A stretch of 64,000 nt of DNA, taken from assembly GCA_014360985.1 (NCBI GenBank), contig JACIWK010000009.1:24803-88802 (forward strand). The letters are read 5' to 3'. This DNA is from Candidatus Bipolaricaulota bacterium. Its GTDB lineage: Bacteria > Bipolaricaulota > Bipolaricaulia > Bipolaricaulales > Bipolaricaulaceae. Positions 47,197 through 53,993 of the stretch are shown piece by piece. The first letter of the stretch is position 1. Each line of letters begins with the position of its first letter. A program made the position numbers and the translations under genes. Below the pieces are notes generated by a model that was not told the DNA's origin, ran no database searches, and saw nothing but the letters and a program-made list of their open reading frames with translations.

Positions 47197-47748
47197 CTAG
47201 CTTGCGAACCGATCGCGACGCACGATCTCGGACAGCGGTACCCGTTCCACCTCTCGCGGCACGTACGCGGGCCGGCCGATGGGAAGGAGAGCCACGACCC
47301 GCATCCCGCGTGGGATCCCGAGGATCCGTTTCACCTCCGCTTCCGCCCGCCCCCGGAGCCCCGCCCAATACGAGGCCAGACCCAGGCTGTGGGCCATGAG
47401 GGCCATGTTCTGGGCCGCCACCGCCCCCGCCTCGACCCAGTGCCCCGGATCCTTCACCGGATCGACCACAACCGCGATCAGGATCGGCGCATCGCCGACA
47501 CCCTTCCCGGCGAGGGCGACCTGACCCCGGTGGGCGAACGCGAGCCTCTCCACGAGGGCCCCCAACTTGCCCTTCGTCTCTTCATCCCGCACCACGACGA
47601 ACGTCCACGGCTGGGAGTTGGCAAACGACGGCGCCCACCTTCCCGCCTCGAGGATCGCTTCCAACTCACCGTCGCTCACCGGCTTCGGCGCGAACCGGAG
47701 CACGCTCCTCCGGCCACGGATCGCTTGCAGCACGTCGTTGGTCGTCAT
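47197..47748 (-). CDS. Nitroreductase-family flavoprotein
   Basis: The 183-residue FMN enzyme has the family N terminus (DVLQAIRGRRSVLRFAPKPVSDGELEAIL, then GRWAPSFANSQPWTFVVV) and the dimer region GAVAAQNMALMAHSLGLASYW. It ends with IGRPAYVPREVERVPLSEIV. It overlaps the longer nitroreductase upstream by four bases, so the two are co-translated. The electron acceptor is not known. Confidence 0.9.
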   Translation of the reverse strand: MTTNDVLQAIRGRRSVLRFAPKPVSDGELEAILEAGRWAPSFANSQPWTFVVVRDEETKGKLGALVERLAFAHRGQVALAGKGVGDAPILIAVVVDPVKDPGHWVEAGAVAAQNMALMAHSLGLASYWAGLRGRAEAEVKRILGIPRGMRVVALLPIGRPAYVPREVERVPLSEIVRRDRFAS

Positions 47749-48704
47749 ATGTCCTCCGTTTGGCTCAAGTCCCCAAACTTATTCCATGCCAGCACAGCCG
47801 ACAAGGGCTTCCGCTCCCGCGGTCCGAGCTCGATCGCGCGGTGTTTGTCGCTGAGCGTACGCACCTCGCCCGGCCTCCCAACCACGATAAGCGTGATCAG
47901 AACGTACTCGTTGGGGATCCCCAGCGCCTCCTTGACCGCGAGCGGGTCGTAGCCGGCGATGGGGTGGGCGATGAGCCCCATCTGGGTGGCCTGGATCATG
48001 AGCAGGCCCGTCGCCATGCCGCATCCGAACAGAAAGTAGTCGCGCCCGTCGGAGAGCTTGCAGTCAAGGTCGCGGTGCGAGGCCAGGGCGAGGATCGCCG
48101 GGGCACGCTTCGCCCAGTAGTTCCCCCTGGAGAGGGCGGCCCTCACCCTCTCCAGGGCCTCCCCTTCCGCGATCACGAACCGCCACGGTTGGTTGTTGAA
48201 GCAGGACGGGGCGAGGTGGGCCGCTTCGACCAAGCGCGTGAGCGCTTCGTGGGGAATGGGGTCCGGTGCCAGGGCCCGGTAGGCACGGCGGGCGCGGAGG
48301 AAGGGGTTCACTCCACCCTCGGCACTGCGCAGATCCGCGAGGGCGGCGATGGCCTCCGCGGGGTCGTGGCCCCGCCAGCGGACGATCCCCACCCGGTCGA
48401 GGAGGATGAGCTCCCCCGCCCGGCACGTCTGACCCCATACCCCCTCCGGATCGGAGAGGAGGAGCACCTTCCACCCCTCCCGCGCCGTGAGTTCCGCGAG
48501 GACGGGCACAGGATCAGAGGCGACCACGACCGCCACCGCATCCAGGGGGGCAAGGCGGGGGACGAGCCCGTCAAGGGCGCGCGCCAACGCGGGCGTGGCC
48601 TCCCCGCCGCTCCCCAGGAGGACGTACTTCCCCCAAAGATCACGGGGATGGATCGTCTCTCCCGTGGCCGCTTGGAGCGCAAATTCTCGGATTGGACCGA
48701 ACAC
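47745..48704 (-). CDS. Fusion of a redoxin-like domain and a nitroreductase domain
   Basis: Residues 1-125 look like a thioredoxin/peroxiredoxin fold (FALQAATGETIHPRDLWGKY, VLLLSDPEGVWGQTC, LILLDRVGIVRWRGHDP), but the loop where redoxins carry cysteine reads LLGSGGEATPAL. Residues ~130-319 are a nitroreductase (ARRAYRALAPDPIPHEALTRL, HLAPSCFNNQPWRFVI, GCGMATGLLMIQA). GTG 48704 has GAGGAGGTG upstream, and TATCAT at 48732-48727 is a -10 candidate. The fusion suggests a two-step electron transfer or simply a regulatory domain. Confidence 0.8.
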   Translation of the reverse strand: MFGPIREFALQAATGETIHPRDLWGKYVLLGSGGEATPALARALDGLVPRLAPLDAVAVVVASDPVPVLAELTAREGWKVLLLSDPEGVWGQTCRAGELILLDRVGIVRWRGHDPAEAIAALADLRSAEGGVNPFLRARRAYRALAPDPIPHEALTRLVEAAHLAPSCFNNQPWRFVIAEGEALERVRAALSRGNYWAKRAPAILALASHRDLDCKLSDGRDYFLFGCGMATGLLMIQATQMGLIAHPIAGYDPLAVKEALGIPNEYVLITLIVVGRPGEVRTLSDKHRAIELGPRERKPLSAVLAWNKFGDLSQTEDI

Positions 48705-48814
48705 CCCTTCACCTCCTCAGGAGCCAATGATAGCTCATGAGGAGAAGGGAGGCGGGACAACCACGGGCGCCGCGCCCTTCCCGCCACGGGACGTTGGCCC
48801 GGATGGACCGGCCG

Positions 48815-49723
48815 CTACAAGGTGAACTCGGCGCCGACCACGACCTGGAGGAACCCTCCGAAATCGAACCGGGTGTGGGAATAGATCCGAACCCAGGAGA
48901 AGAAGACCTCGACCTTCACCTCCTGCTCCACGAACCCCAGGAGGTCGAACGTCGTCACGAGCCGGACCGCAACCGGCGGCACGCGCACGCCGAGGAGCAG
49001 CTTGGCCCAGTCGAGCCACGAGGTGTCGAGGCGTAATCGGATCCCGAGCTCGGCTTCGGGTTCAGGATGGACGTAGCTGGCGCCAAACTCGGTCCACACG
49101 AACCCGAAGGGATCGAACAGGACCGCGGCTTCGGCGAGGAAACAGGCGCCCGTGAAGCCAAAGTGGAGAAGCTCCTCCTCGAACCACAGCCCCGGGACCG
49201 CCACCACGGACGTCGCCGGGTCAAGATCGATGAGGGCCGACACGTTCGTGACCCCGAACCCGGTCAGGCTACGAGCAAAGAACCCTGGTTGGTACCCCAT
49301 CCCGAGGTCGAGGACAATCCCCATCGTGTAAGCGGGGGGTTGGCAGACAGGGGCGAGGTTCTCCACCAGGAACAGCCCGCCCATGCCGAGCGGGCAGCAC
49401 CACACGTACCAGCTGCCCCGGACGTCGAACCAGTAGCGGGAGAAGCAGGGGTTGAACGTCATCCCGGTCCCGAACGTGACCCCTCCCAAGTCCACGGCCA
49501 GGGTCAGGTGCTCGGCGTCGAGCCCGTTAAGGGAGAACTCGGTCCGGCTCCAGACCGTGGCCTGCCCAAACGCCAGGGAGAGGGAGGTTGCGCCGCTGAA
49601 TGCGGTCGGGGCCGTGAACGTGACCTCGATCCCCACCGTTGCAACAGGGGCAGGAGCCTCGGCCCACCCGGCCCACCCCACGAGCGTCGCCACCACGACC
49701 GCTCCGATCAGGCTCTTCGTCAT
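48815..49723 (-). CDS. Exported protein, possible outer-membrane beta-barrel
   Basis: ATG 49723 is preceded by GAGGTG and opens a leader (TKSLIGAVVVATLVGWAGWAEA). The 302-residue protein is rich in alternating hydrophobic and polar strands with many aromatic and glycine residues (WFDVRGSWYVWC, FGFVWTEFGASYV, FFSWVRIYSHTRFDF) and ends VVVGAEFTL. That pattern fits a beta-barrel, but no family is recognised. If true it supports a diderm envelope. A second ATG 15 bases upstream is less likely. Confidence 0.55.
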   Translation of the reverse strand: MTKSLIGAVVVATLVGWAGWAEAPAPVATVGIEVTFTAPTAFSGATSLSLAFGQATVWSRTEFSLNGLDAEHLTLAVDLGGVTFGTGMTFNPCFSRYWFDVRGSWYVWCCPLGMGGLFLVENLAPVCQPPAYTMGIVLDLGMGYQPGFFARSLTGFGVTNVSALIDLDPATSVVAVPGLWFEEELLHFGFTGACFLAEAAVLFDPFGFVWTEFGASYVHPEPEAELGIRLRLDTSWLDWAKLLLGVRVPPVAVRLVTTFDLLGFVEQEVKVEVFFSWVRIYSHTRFDFGGFLQVVVGAEFTL

Positions 49724-49827
49724 CACAGACCACCTCATGCCCCAAGGATACGAACGGCAGTCGGAGGGGAGGGAACAGGGGGCGGGCAGTTCCCGTCCCT
49801 TTGTCCGCCCGCCCCCGCACCGCTGTC

Positions 49828-51135
49828 TCAGAACGGGGGGAGGAGGTCCGCCAGGGTGGGGTGGCCAATCTCTTGGAGCTCGTACCGGACCCGCGTCGAG
49901 GGCTTCGCGAGAGAGACGAGGCGGCGCAGGTCCACCGGGGTGGCGATGACGACGGCCTCACAGGGGACGCGGGCGATCGTCTGTGCCAGCTCCTCGATCT
50001 GCTGCGCCCCGTATCCCATCGCGGGCAGCACCGGGCCGAGGTGGGGATAGGCGGCGTAGGTAGCGACGAGCGACCCTTGCGCGTAGGGCCGCGGATCGAC
50101 GAGGGACGCCCCCAGCTTGCGCGCGGCTACTGCCCCCGCCCCGAACGGCATCTCGCCGTGGGTCACGCTCGGCCCGTCCTCGATGACGAGGACCTTCCGC
50201 CCCGCCACGAGGTCCGGCTCCGCCACGGTGATCGGGGATGCCGCTTCCACGATCCTCGCCCGGGGGTTGAGGGAGGAGAGGGATGCGCGCAGGCGCTCCA
50301 CCGGCTCCATCCCCGCTGTGTCCACCTTGTTGATCACGATTGCATCCGCCTGGCGAATGAGGACCGATCCAGGCCAATACGTGCTCTCGTGCCCGACCCG
50401 CAGCGGGTCGGCAACAACGATCAGGAAGTCAGGACGGAAGAAGGGGAAGTCGTTGTTCCCTCCGTCCCATAGGATCACGTCCGCCTCGGCCTCCGCCTCC
50501 TGGAGGATGGCGGCGTAATCCACGCCAGCGTACACGACGAAACCCGACTGGATATGGGGCTCGTACTCCTCGCGCTCCTCGATCGTGCATCCGGCATGGT
50601 CCAGGTCCGCCAGCGACGCGAACCGCTGCACCCTCTGACGGACGAGGTCCCCATAGGGCATGGGATGGCGGACCACGACGACCTTCTTCCCCCGCTCCTT
50701 GAGGAGGAGAGCGACCCGCCGCGTGGTCTGGGACTTGCCCGATCCCGTGCGGACCGCACACACGGCGACGACCGGTTTCGTTGCCGCGAGCTGGGTGGCG
50801 CGGGGGCTCATGAGCCAGAAGTCCGCCCCCGCCGCGGCGGCGATCGCGGCGCGCTCCATCACGTACTGGTGGGAGACGTCGGAGTAGGCGAACACCACCC
50901 GATCCACCTCGCCCTCCCGCACGAGGTGAGGAAGGCGCTTCTCCGGTTCGATCGGGATCCCCTGGGGGTAGAGCTTCCCAGCAAGGGGAGGAGGATACCG
51001 CCGGCCGTCGATCCCCGGGATCTGGGTGGCGGTGAACGCGACCACCTCGTAGGCGTCGTCGTCCCTGAACGCGACGTTGAAGTTGTGGAAGTCGCGCCCA
51101 GCGGCGCCCATGATGATGACCTTCGTCTTGCGCAA
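49828..51135 (-). CDS. Cyclic-2,3-diphosphoglycerate-synthetase-like P-loop protein (COG2403)
   Basis: The 435-residue protein begins RKTKVIIMGAAGRDFHNFNV and has a P-loop VRTGSGKSQTTRRVA, ILWDGGNNDFPFFRPDF, VINKVDTAG and IEDGPSVTHGEM, the hallmarks of the archaeal cDPG synthetase/COG2403 family. In methanogens cDPG is a thermoprotective solute; in bacteria the product has not been shown. I start at the TTG at 51135 because GAGGTGAG precedes it. TATAAT at 51177-51172 is the likely -10. Presence beside glycolytic genes elsewhere in the window would supply 2-phosphoglycerate. Confidence 0.8.
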   Translation of the reverse strand: MRKTKVIIMGAAGRDFHNFNVAFRDDDAYEVVAFTATQIPGIDGRRYPPPLAGKLYPQGIPIEPEKRLPHLVREGEVDRVVFAYSDVSHQYVMERAAIAAAAGADFWLMSPRATQLAATKPVVAVCAVRTGSGKSQTTRRVALLLKERGKKVVVVRHPMPYGDLVRQRVQRFASLADLDHAGCTIEEREEYEPHIQSGFVVYAGVDYAAILQEAEAEADVILWDGGNNDFPFFRPDFLIVVADPLRVGHESTYWPGSVLIRQADAIVINKVDTAGMEPVERLRASLSSLNPRARIVEAASPITVAEPDLVAGRKVLVIEDGPSVTHGEMPFGAGAVAARKLGASLVDPRPYAQGSLVATYAAYPHLGPVLPAMGYGAQQIEELAQTIARVPCEAVVIATPVDLRRLVSLAKPSTRVRYELQEIGHPTLADLLPPF

Positions 51136-51171
51136 TGGACTCACCTCAATGTGGGGTTGTATGACACCGGA

Positions 51172-51177
51172 ATTATA
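51172..51177 (-). promoter_or_regulatory. -10 box of the cDPG-synthetase-like gene
   Basis: TATAAT reads leftward at 51177-51172, about 36 bases before the TTG start, leaving room for a normal leader and ribosome site. Confidence 0.45.
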
Positions 51178-51215
51178 CCCGATCCCCTCGCATTGGCCTC
51201 CCCCCTCCGCGCGAG

Positions 51216-51221
51216 TACCAT
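51216..51221 (+). promoter_or_regulatory. -10-like box before the CDP-alcohol phosphatidyltransferase gene
   Basis: TACCAT ends seven bases before the ATG at 51229, with no ribosome site between. Confidence 0.3.
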
Positions 51222-51228
51222 CCACAGG

Positions 51229-51720
51229 ATGACGGTTGCCAACGCCCTTACCGCGCTGCGAGGGTTGCTCGTGGCCCCGACCGTGGTCGCTGTCCTCGGC
51301 GGCCGGTGGGGGGCCGGCCTGGGGTTGTTCCTGGCGGCGCTGGTGACGGACGTCCTCGATGGCTGGGTGGCCCGGAGGAGCCATCAGGTCACGATGTTGG
51401 GGCAGCTCCTCGACCCGGTGGTGGACAAAGCATTCTACCTCGCTCTCTTCTTCTCCCTCGCCGCGGTAGGGCGGATCCCCTATCTCGGGGTGGGTCTGTT
51501 TTTCATCCCCCAGGTCGGGCTGGGGGTGGGGGCGCTCATCCTGTGGCACCGGCGGAGGGAGTTCACCGCGGAGTGGCCGGGGAAAGCAGCGGCGGCCCTG
51601 GCCGCCGTCGCCGCGGGGCTCCTGCTGCTCACCCCGCACGGGATCTGGGCGTTCTGGGTGGCGGTGGGCGGGCAGTTCATGGCTGGGATCTACTACCTCG
51701 TTCGCCGCACCACGGGGTGA
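51229..51720 (+). CDS. CDP-alcohol phosphatidyltransferase, PgsA-like
   Basis: The 163-residue membrane enzyme carries the full family motif D-G-x2-A-R-x8-G-x3-D-x3-D in DVLDGWVARRSHQVTMLGQ, continuing LLDPVVDK, and about five helices. It should transfer a phosphatidyl group to an alcohol such as glycerol 3-phosphate. The N terminus TVANALTALRGLL is typical of PgsA. The ATG at 51229 fits the alignment; the frame is open far upstream only because the opposite-strand gene is GC-rich. Its end overlaps the convergent pseudouridine synthase gene by 44 bases. Confidence 0.85.
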   Translation: MTVANALTALRGLLVAPTVVAVLGGRWGAGLGLFLAALVTDVLDGWVARRSHQVTMLGQLLDPVVDKAFYLALFFSLAAVGRIPYLGVGLFFIPQVGLGVGALILWHRRREFTAEWPGKAAAALAAVAAGLLLLTPHGIWAFWVAVGGQFMAGIYYLVRRTTG

Positions 51721-52561
51721 ATTCCGGGGGGGGATCCGCTTTGCACTCCACCCACCCCCCGCCAGCGGGGTGGTGGAACCCGAGCCGCCACGCGTGGAGA
51801 AGGAGGGGGCCATCCCCCTTCCCGTACAACGGATCGCCCACGATCGGGTGGCCGATCGCGGCGAGGTGGACCCGGATCTGGTGAGTCCGCCCCGTGCGCG
51901 GGCGGACGAGGAGGAGGGTCCCATCCTTCCTCCGGCTGAGCACGGAGAACTCGGTATGGGCATCCTTCGCTCCCCCGACGCGCATCCGCCACGGTTGCCG
52001 TGCGTCGCGCCCCACCCGACCCTCGATCCTCCCCGCGTCCACTTCCACCTCGCCCCTCACCACGGCGAGGTACTCCTTCCTCACCCTGCGGTGGCGAAAC
52101 TGGTCCGCGAGCCCGTGGAGCGCGCGGGGGGTCTTGGCGAGGACGAGGACGCCCGTTGTCGGGGCGTCCAAGCGGTGGACCACCCCTGGCCGCCCCGGCG
52201 CGCCCGGGGCGAGGGGGCCACGGGCGAGGAGGATCGATACGACGGTCATCCCGGGCCTGTGCCCCACGGGGTGGACGGCTAACCCGCGCGGTTTGTCCAC
52301 AACCACGATGTCCTCATCCTCGTACAGGATCGGGATCGGGGACGGGGTGGGAGCAATCGCGGGACCGCTCCACACCACCTCGATCGCCTCCCCCGCCCTC
52401 ATCCGCCGCGCGGGCGAAGGCTCCCTCCCTTCGATCCGAACCGCACCTTGGGCGAGAAGGGACTGGACGTGTGAGCGGGAGATCCCCAACCGGCGGGAAA
52501 GGAGCCGGTCGAGCCTCTCCTCGTCCTCCCCCTCCGCCACAAGGATGCGATCTCTACGCAT
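51677..52561 (-). CDS. RluA-family pseudouridine synthase
   Basis: The 294-residue protein has an S4 RNA-binding domain (RLDRLLSRRLGISRSHVQSLLAQGAVRI) and the catalytic domain with VVDKPRGLAVHP, the catalytic Asp motif VHRLDAPTTGVLVLAKT, YLAVVRG and RPRTGRTHQIRVHLAAIGHPIVGD. It resembles RluD more than RluC, but the target uridine cannot be told. ATG 52561 is chosen because the S4 domain starts soon after; 14 further codons upstream would run into the promoter. It diverges from rimP. Confidence 0.9.
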   Translation of the reverse strand: MRRDRILVAEGEDEERLDRLLSRRLGISRSHVQSLLAQGAVRIEGREPSPARRMRAGEAIEVVWSGPAIAPTPSPIPILYEDEDIVVVDKPRGLAVHPVGHRPGMTVVSILLARGPLAPGAPGRPGVVHRLDAPTTGVLVLAKTPRALHGLADQFRHRRVRKEYLAVVRGEVEVDAGRIEGRVGRDARQPWRMRVGGAKDAHTEFSVLSRRKDGTLLLVRPRTGRTHQIRVHLAAIGHPIVGDPLYGKGDGPLLLHAWRLGFHHPAGGGWVECKADPPPEFTPWCGERGSRSQP

Positions 52562-52569
52562 TCCGCTCG

Positions 52570-52598
52570 TTGTGTCCGCCACGGAGGGCAAGTATAAT
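52570..52598. promoter_or_regulatory. Shared divergent promoter for rimP and the pseudouridine synthase
   Basis: Rightward, TTGTGT (52570-52575) and TATAAT (52593-52598) have an ideal 17-base spacer and the rimP ATG follows seven bases later. Leftward, TATACT occupies 52596-52591, overlapping the same bases, and would give a leader of about 23 bases to the opposite gene. Confidence 0.6.
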
Positions 52599-52605
52599 CT
52601 CAACT

Positions 52606-53058
52606 ATGGACCGGGTTCAGGAAAAGCTGGATGCACTCGTGCACCGTGGCGCTGCCCATGCCCAAGTGGAGGTGTACCACTGGGAGCTCCGCCGCTGGGG
52701 GCAGCGCGCCCAGCTCGTCGTGCAGGTGGATTGCCCGGGAGGGGTGACGGTGGACGACTGTGCGCGCGCGAGCCGGGCCATCGAGGCGCTCCTCGATGAG
52801 GCGGATCCCGTGCCCTGTCCTTACGTCCTTGAGGTATCCTCGCCGGGATTGGAGCGGGGCTTGTGGGAACCTCGCCACTATGCTCAGGCGGTGGGGAGGC
52901 TCATCCATGTCAGGCTCCGGACCGACGGGACGCGGCGCGGAAGGCTCGTCCGCGCTGGGGCGGACGCGATCACCATCTCCCGCGAGGGAGCGGAGCTCGA
53001 CATCCCGCTGACGGACATCGTGTGTGCCCATCTTGTCTACGAACGGGACGAGCGATGA
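52606..53058 (+). CDS. rimP: Ribosome maturation factor RimP
   Basis: RimP assists 30S assembly. The 150-residue protein has an N-terminal alpha/beta domain with VDCPGGVTVDDCARASRAIEALLDE and PYVLEVSSPGLERGL, followed by an SH3-like C-terminal barrel (RGRLVRAGADAITISREGAELDIPLTDI). rimP directly before nusA is a highly conserved pair. ATG 52606 lies seven bases after a consensus -10 box. Its stop overlaps nusA. Confidence 0.93.
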   Translation: MDRVQEKLDALVHRGAAHAQVEVYHWELRRWGQRAQLVVQVDCPGGVTVDDCARASRAIEALLDEADPVPCPYVLEVSSPGLERGLWEPRHYAQAVGRLIHVRLRTDGTRRGRLVRAGADAITISREGAELDIPLTDIVCAHLVYERDER

Positions 53059-53993
53059 ACATCGAGTTCTTGGAGGCCATCGAGGAGATGGCCCGCGCCC
53101 GGGGGATCGACCGTGAGGTAGCGTTCGCGGCGATGGAGAAGGCGATCGCCGCTGCGTATCAGGCGAAGTTCGGGGGAGAGGAACCCCCCCCGGTGGAGAT
53201 CGACCGGCGGTCCGGGGACGTGTACGTGAAGGGGTCCCGATTCGACCTCGTGCGAGAGCTGGGGCGGATCGAGTCCCGCCGCGCCGAGGACTTCTTCCGC
53301 CGCGAGATCCTTCGCCATCGGCGGGAGGGGCTCTACGAGATGTACGCCTCCCGCATCGGGGAGATCCTGAACGGGTTCGTTCACCGGTTCGAGGGCCGCG
53401 ATGTGTGGATCAACTTGGGCGAGGTGGAGGCCCTCCTCCCCAGCGAAGAACGATTGCCCACCGAGCGTTACGTGCCCGGCCGTCGGCTGCGCACCTACCT
53501 CTACCAGGTGGAACGGACCCAGGGCGACCCCCGGATCTACGTATCCCGTGCTCATCCTGATTTCGTGGCCAAGCTCCTCGCCCTGGAGGTGCCGGAGCTG
53601 GAGCAGGGGATGCTCGAGGTGGTGAAGGTGGCGCGGGTGGCCGGCGTGAAGTCGAAGGTCCTTGTGCGAGGGGTGGATCCGCGGATCGATCCGGTGGGGA
53701 GCTGCATCGGGCCCGGCGGAAGCCGGATCCGGGCCGTGAGCCGGGAGCTGTCGGGGGAGAAGGTGGACATCGTGCGCTGGAACGAGGACGTGCGTCAGGT
53801 GATCCGGGGGGCCCTCGCCCCGGCGAGCACCCTCGAAGTGGAGCTCGATGAACCCGCGAGGACGGCCCTCGTCACCGTGCCGGGGAGCGACATCTCGCTC
53901 GCCATCGGCCGCGATGGACACAACGTGGAACTGGCGGCGAAGCTCACCGGGTATGCCATCACCATCCGCACGCCCTCCGGCGACCGCGCCTAA
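53055..53993 (+). CDS. nusA: Transcription elongation factor NusA
   Basis: The 312-residue factor has the N-terminal RNA-polymerase-binding domain (EFLEAIEEMARARGIDREVAFAAMEKAI), an S1 domain (GEILNGFVHRFEGRDVWINLGEVEALLP) and two KH domains (VGSCIGPGGSRIRAVSRELSGEKVDIV and ISLAIGRDGHNVELAAKLTGYAITI). It lacks the C-terminal acidic repeats found in Escherichia, as in many bacteria. ATG 53055 overlaps rimP. Confidence 0.95.
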   Translation: MNIEFLEAIEEMARARGIDREVAFAAMEKAIAAAYQAKFGGEEPPPVEIDRRSGDVYVKGSRFDLVRELGRIESRRAEDFFRREILRHRREGLYEMYASRIGEILNGFVHRFEGRDVWINLGEVEALLPSEERLPTERYVPGRRLRTYLYQVERTQGDPRIYVSRAHPDFVAKLLALEVPELEQGMLEVVKVARVAGVKSKVLVRGVDPRIDPVGSCIGPGGSRIRAVSRELSGEKVDIVRWNEDVRQVIRGALAPASTLEVELDEPARTALVTVPGSDISLAIGRDGHNVELAAKLTGYAITIRTPSGDRA

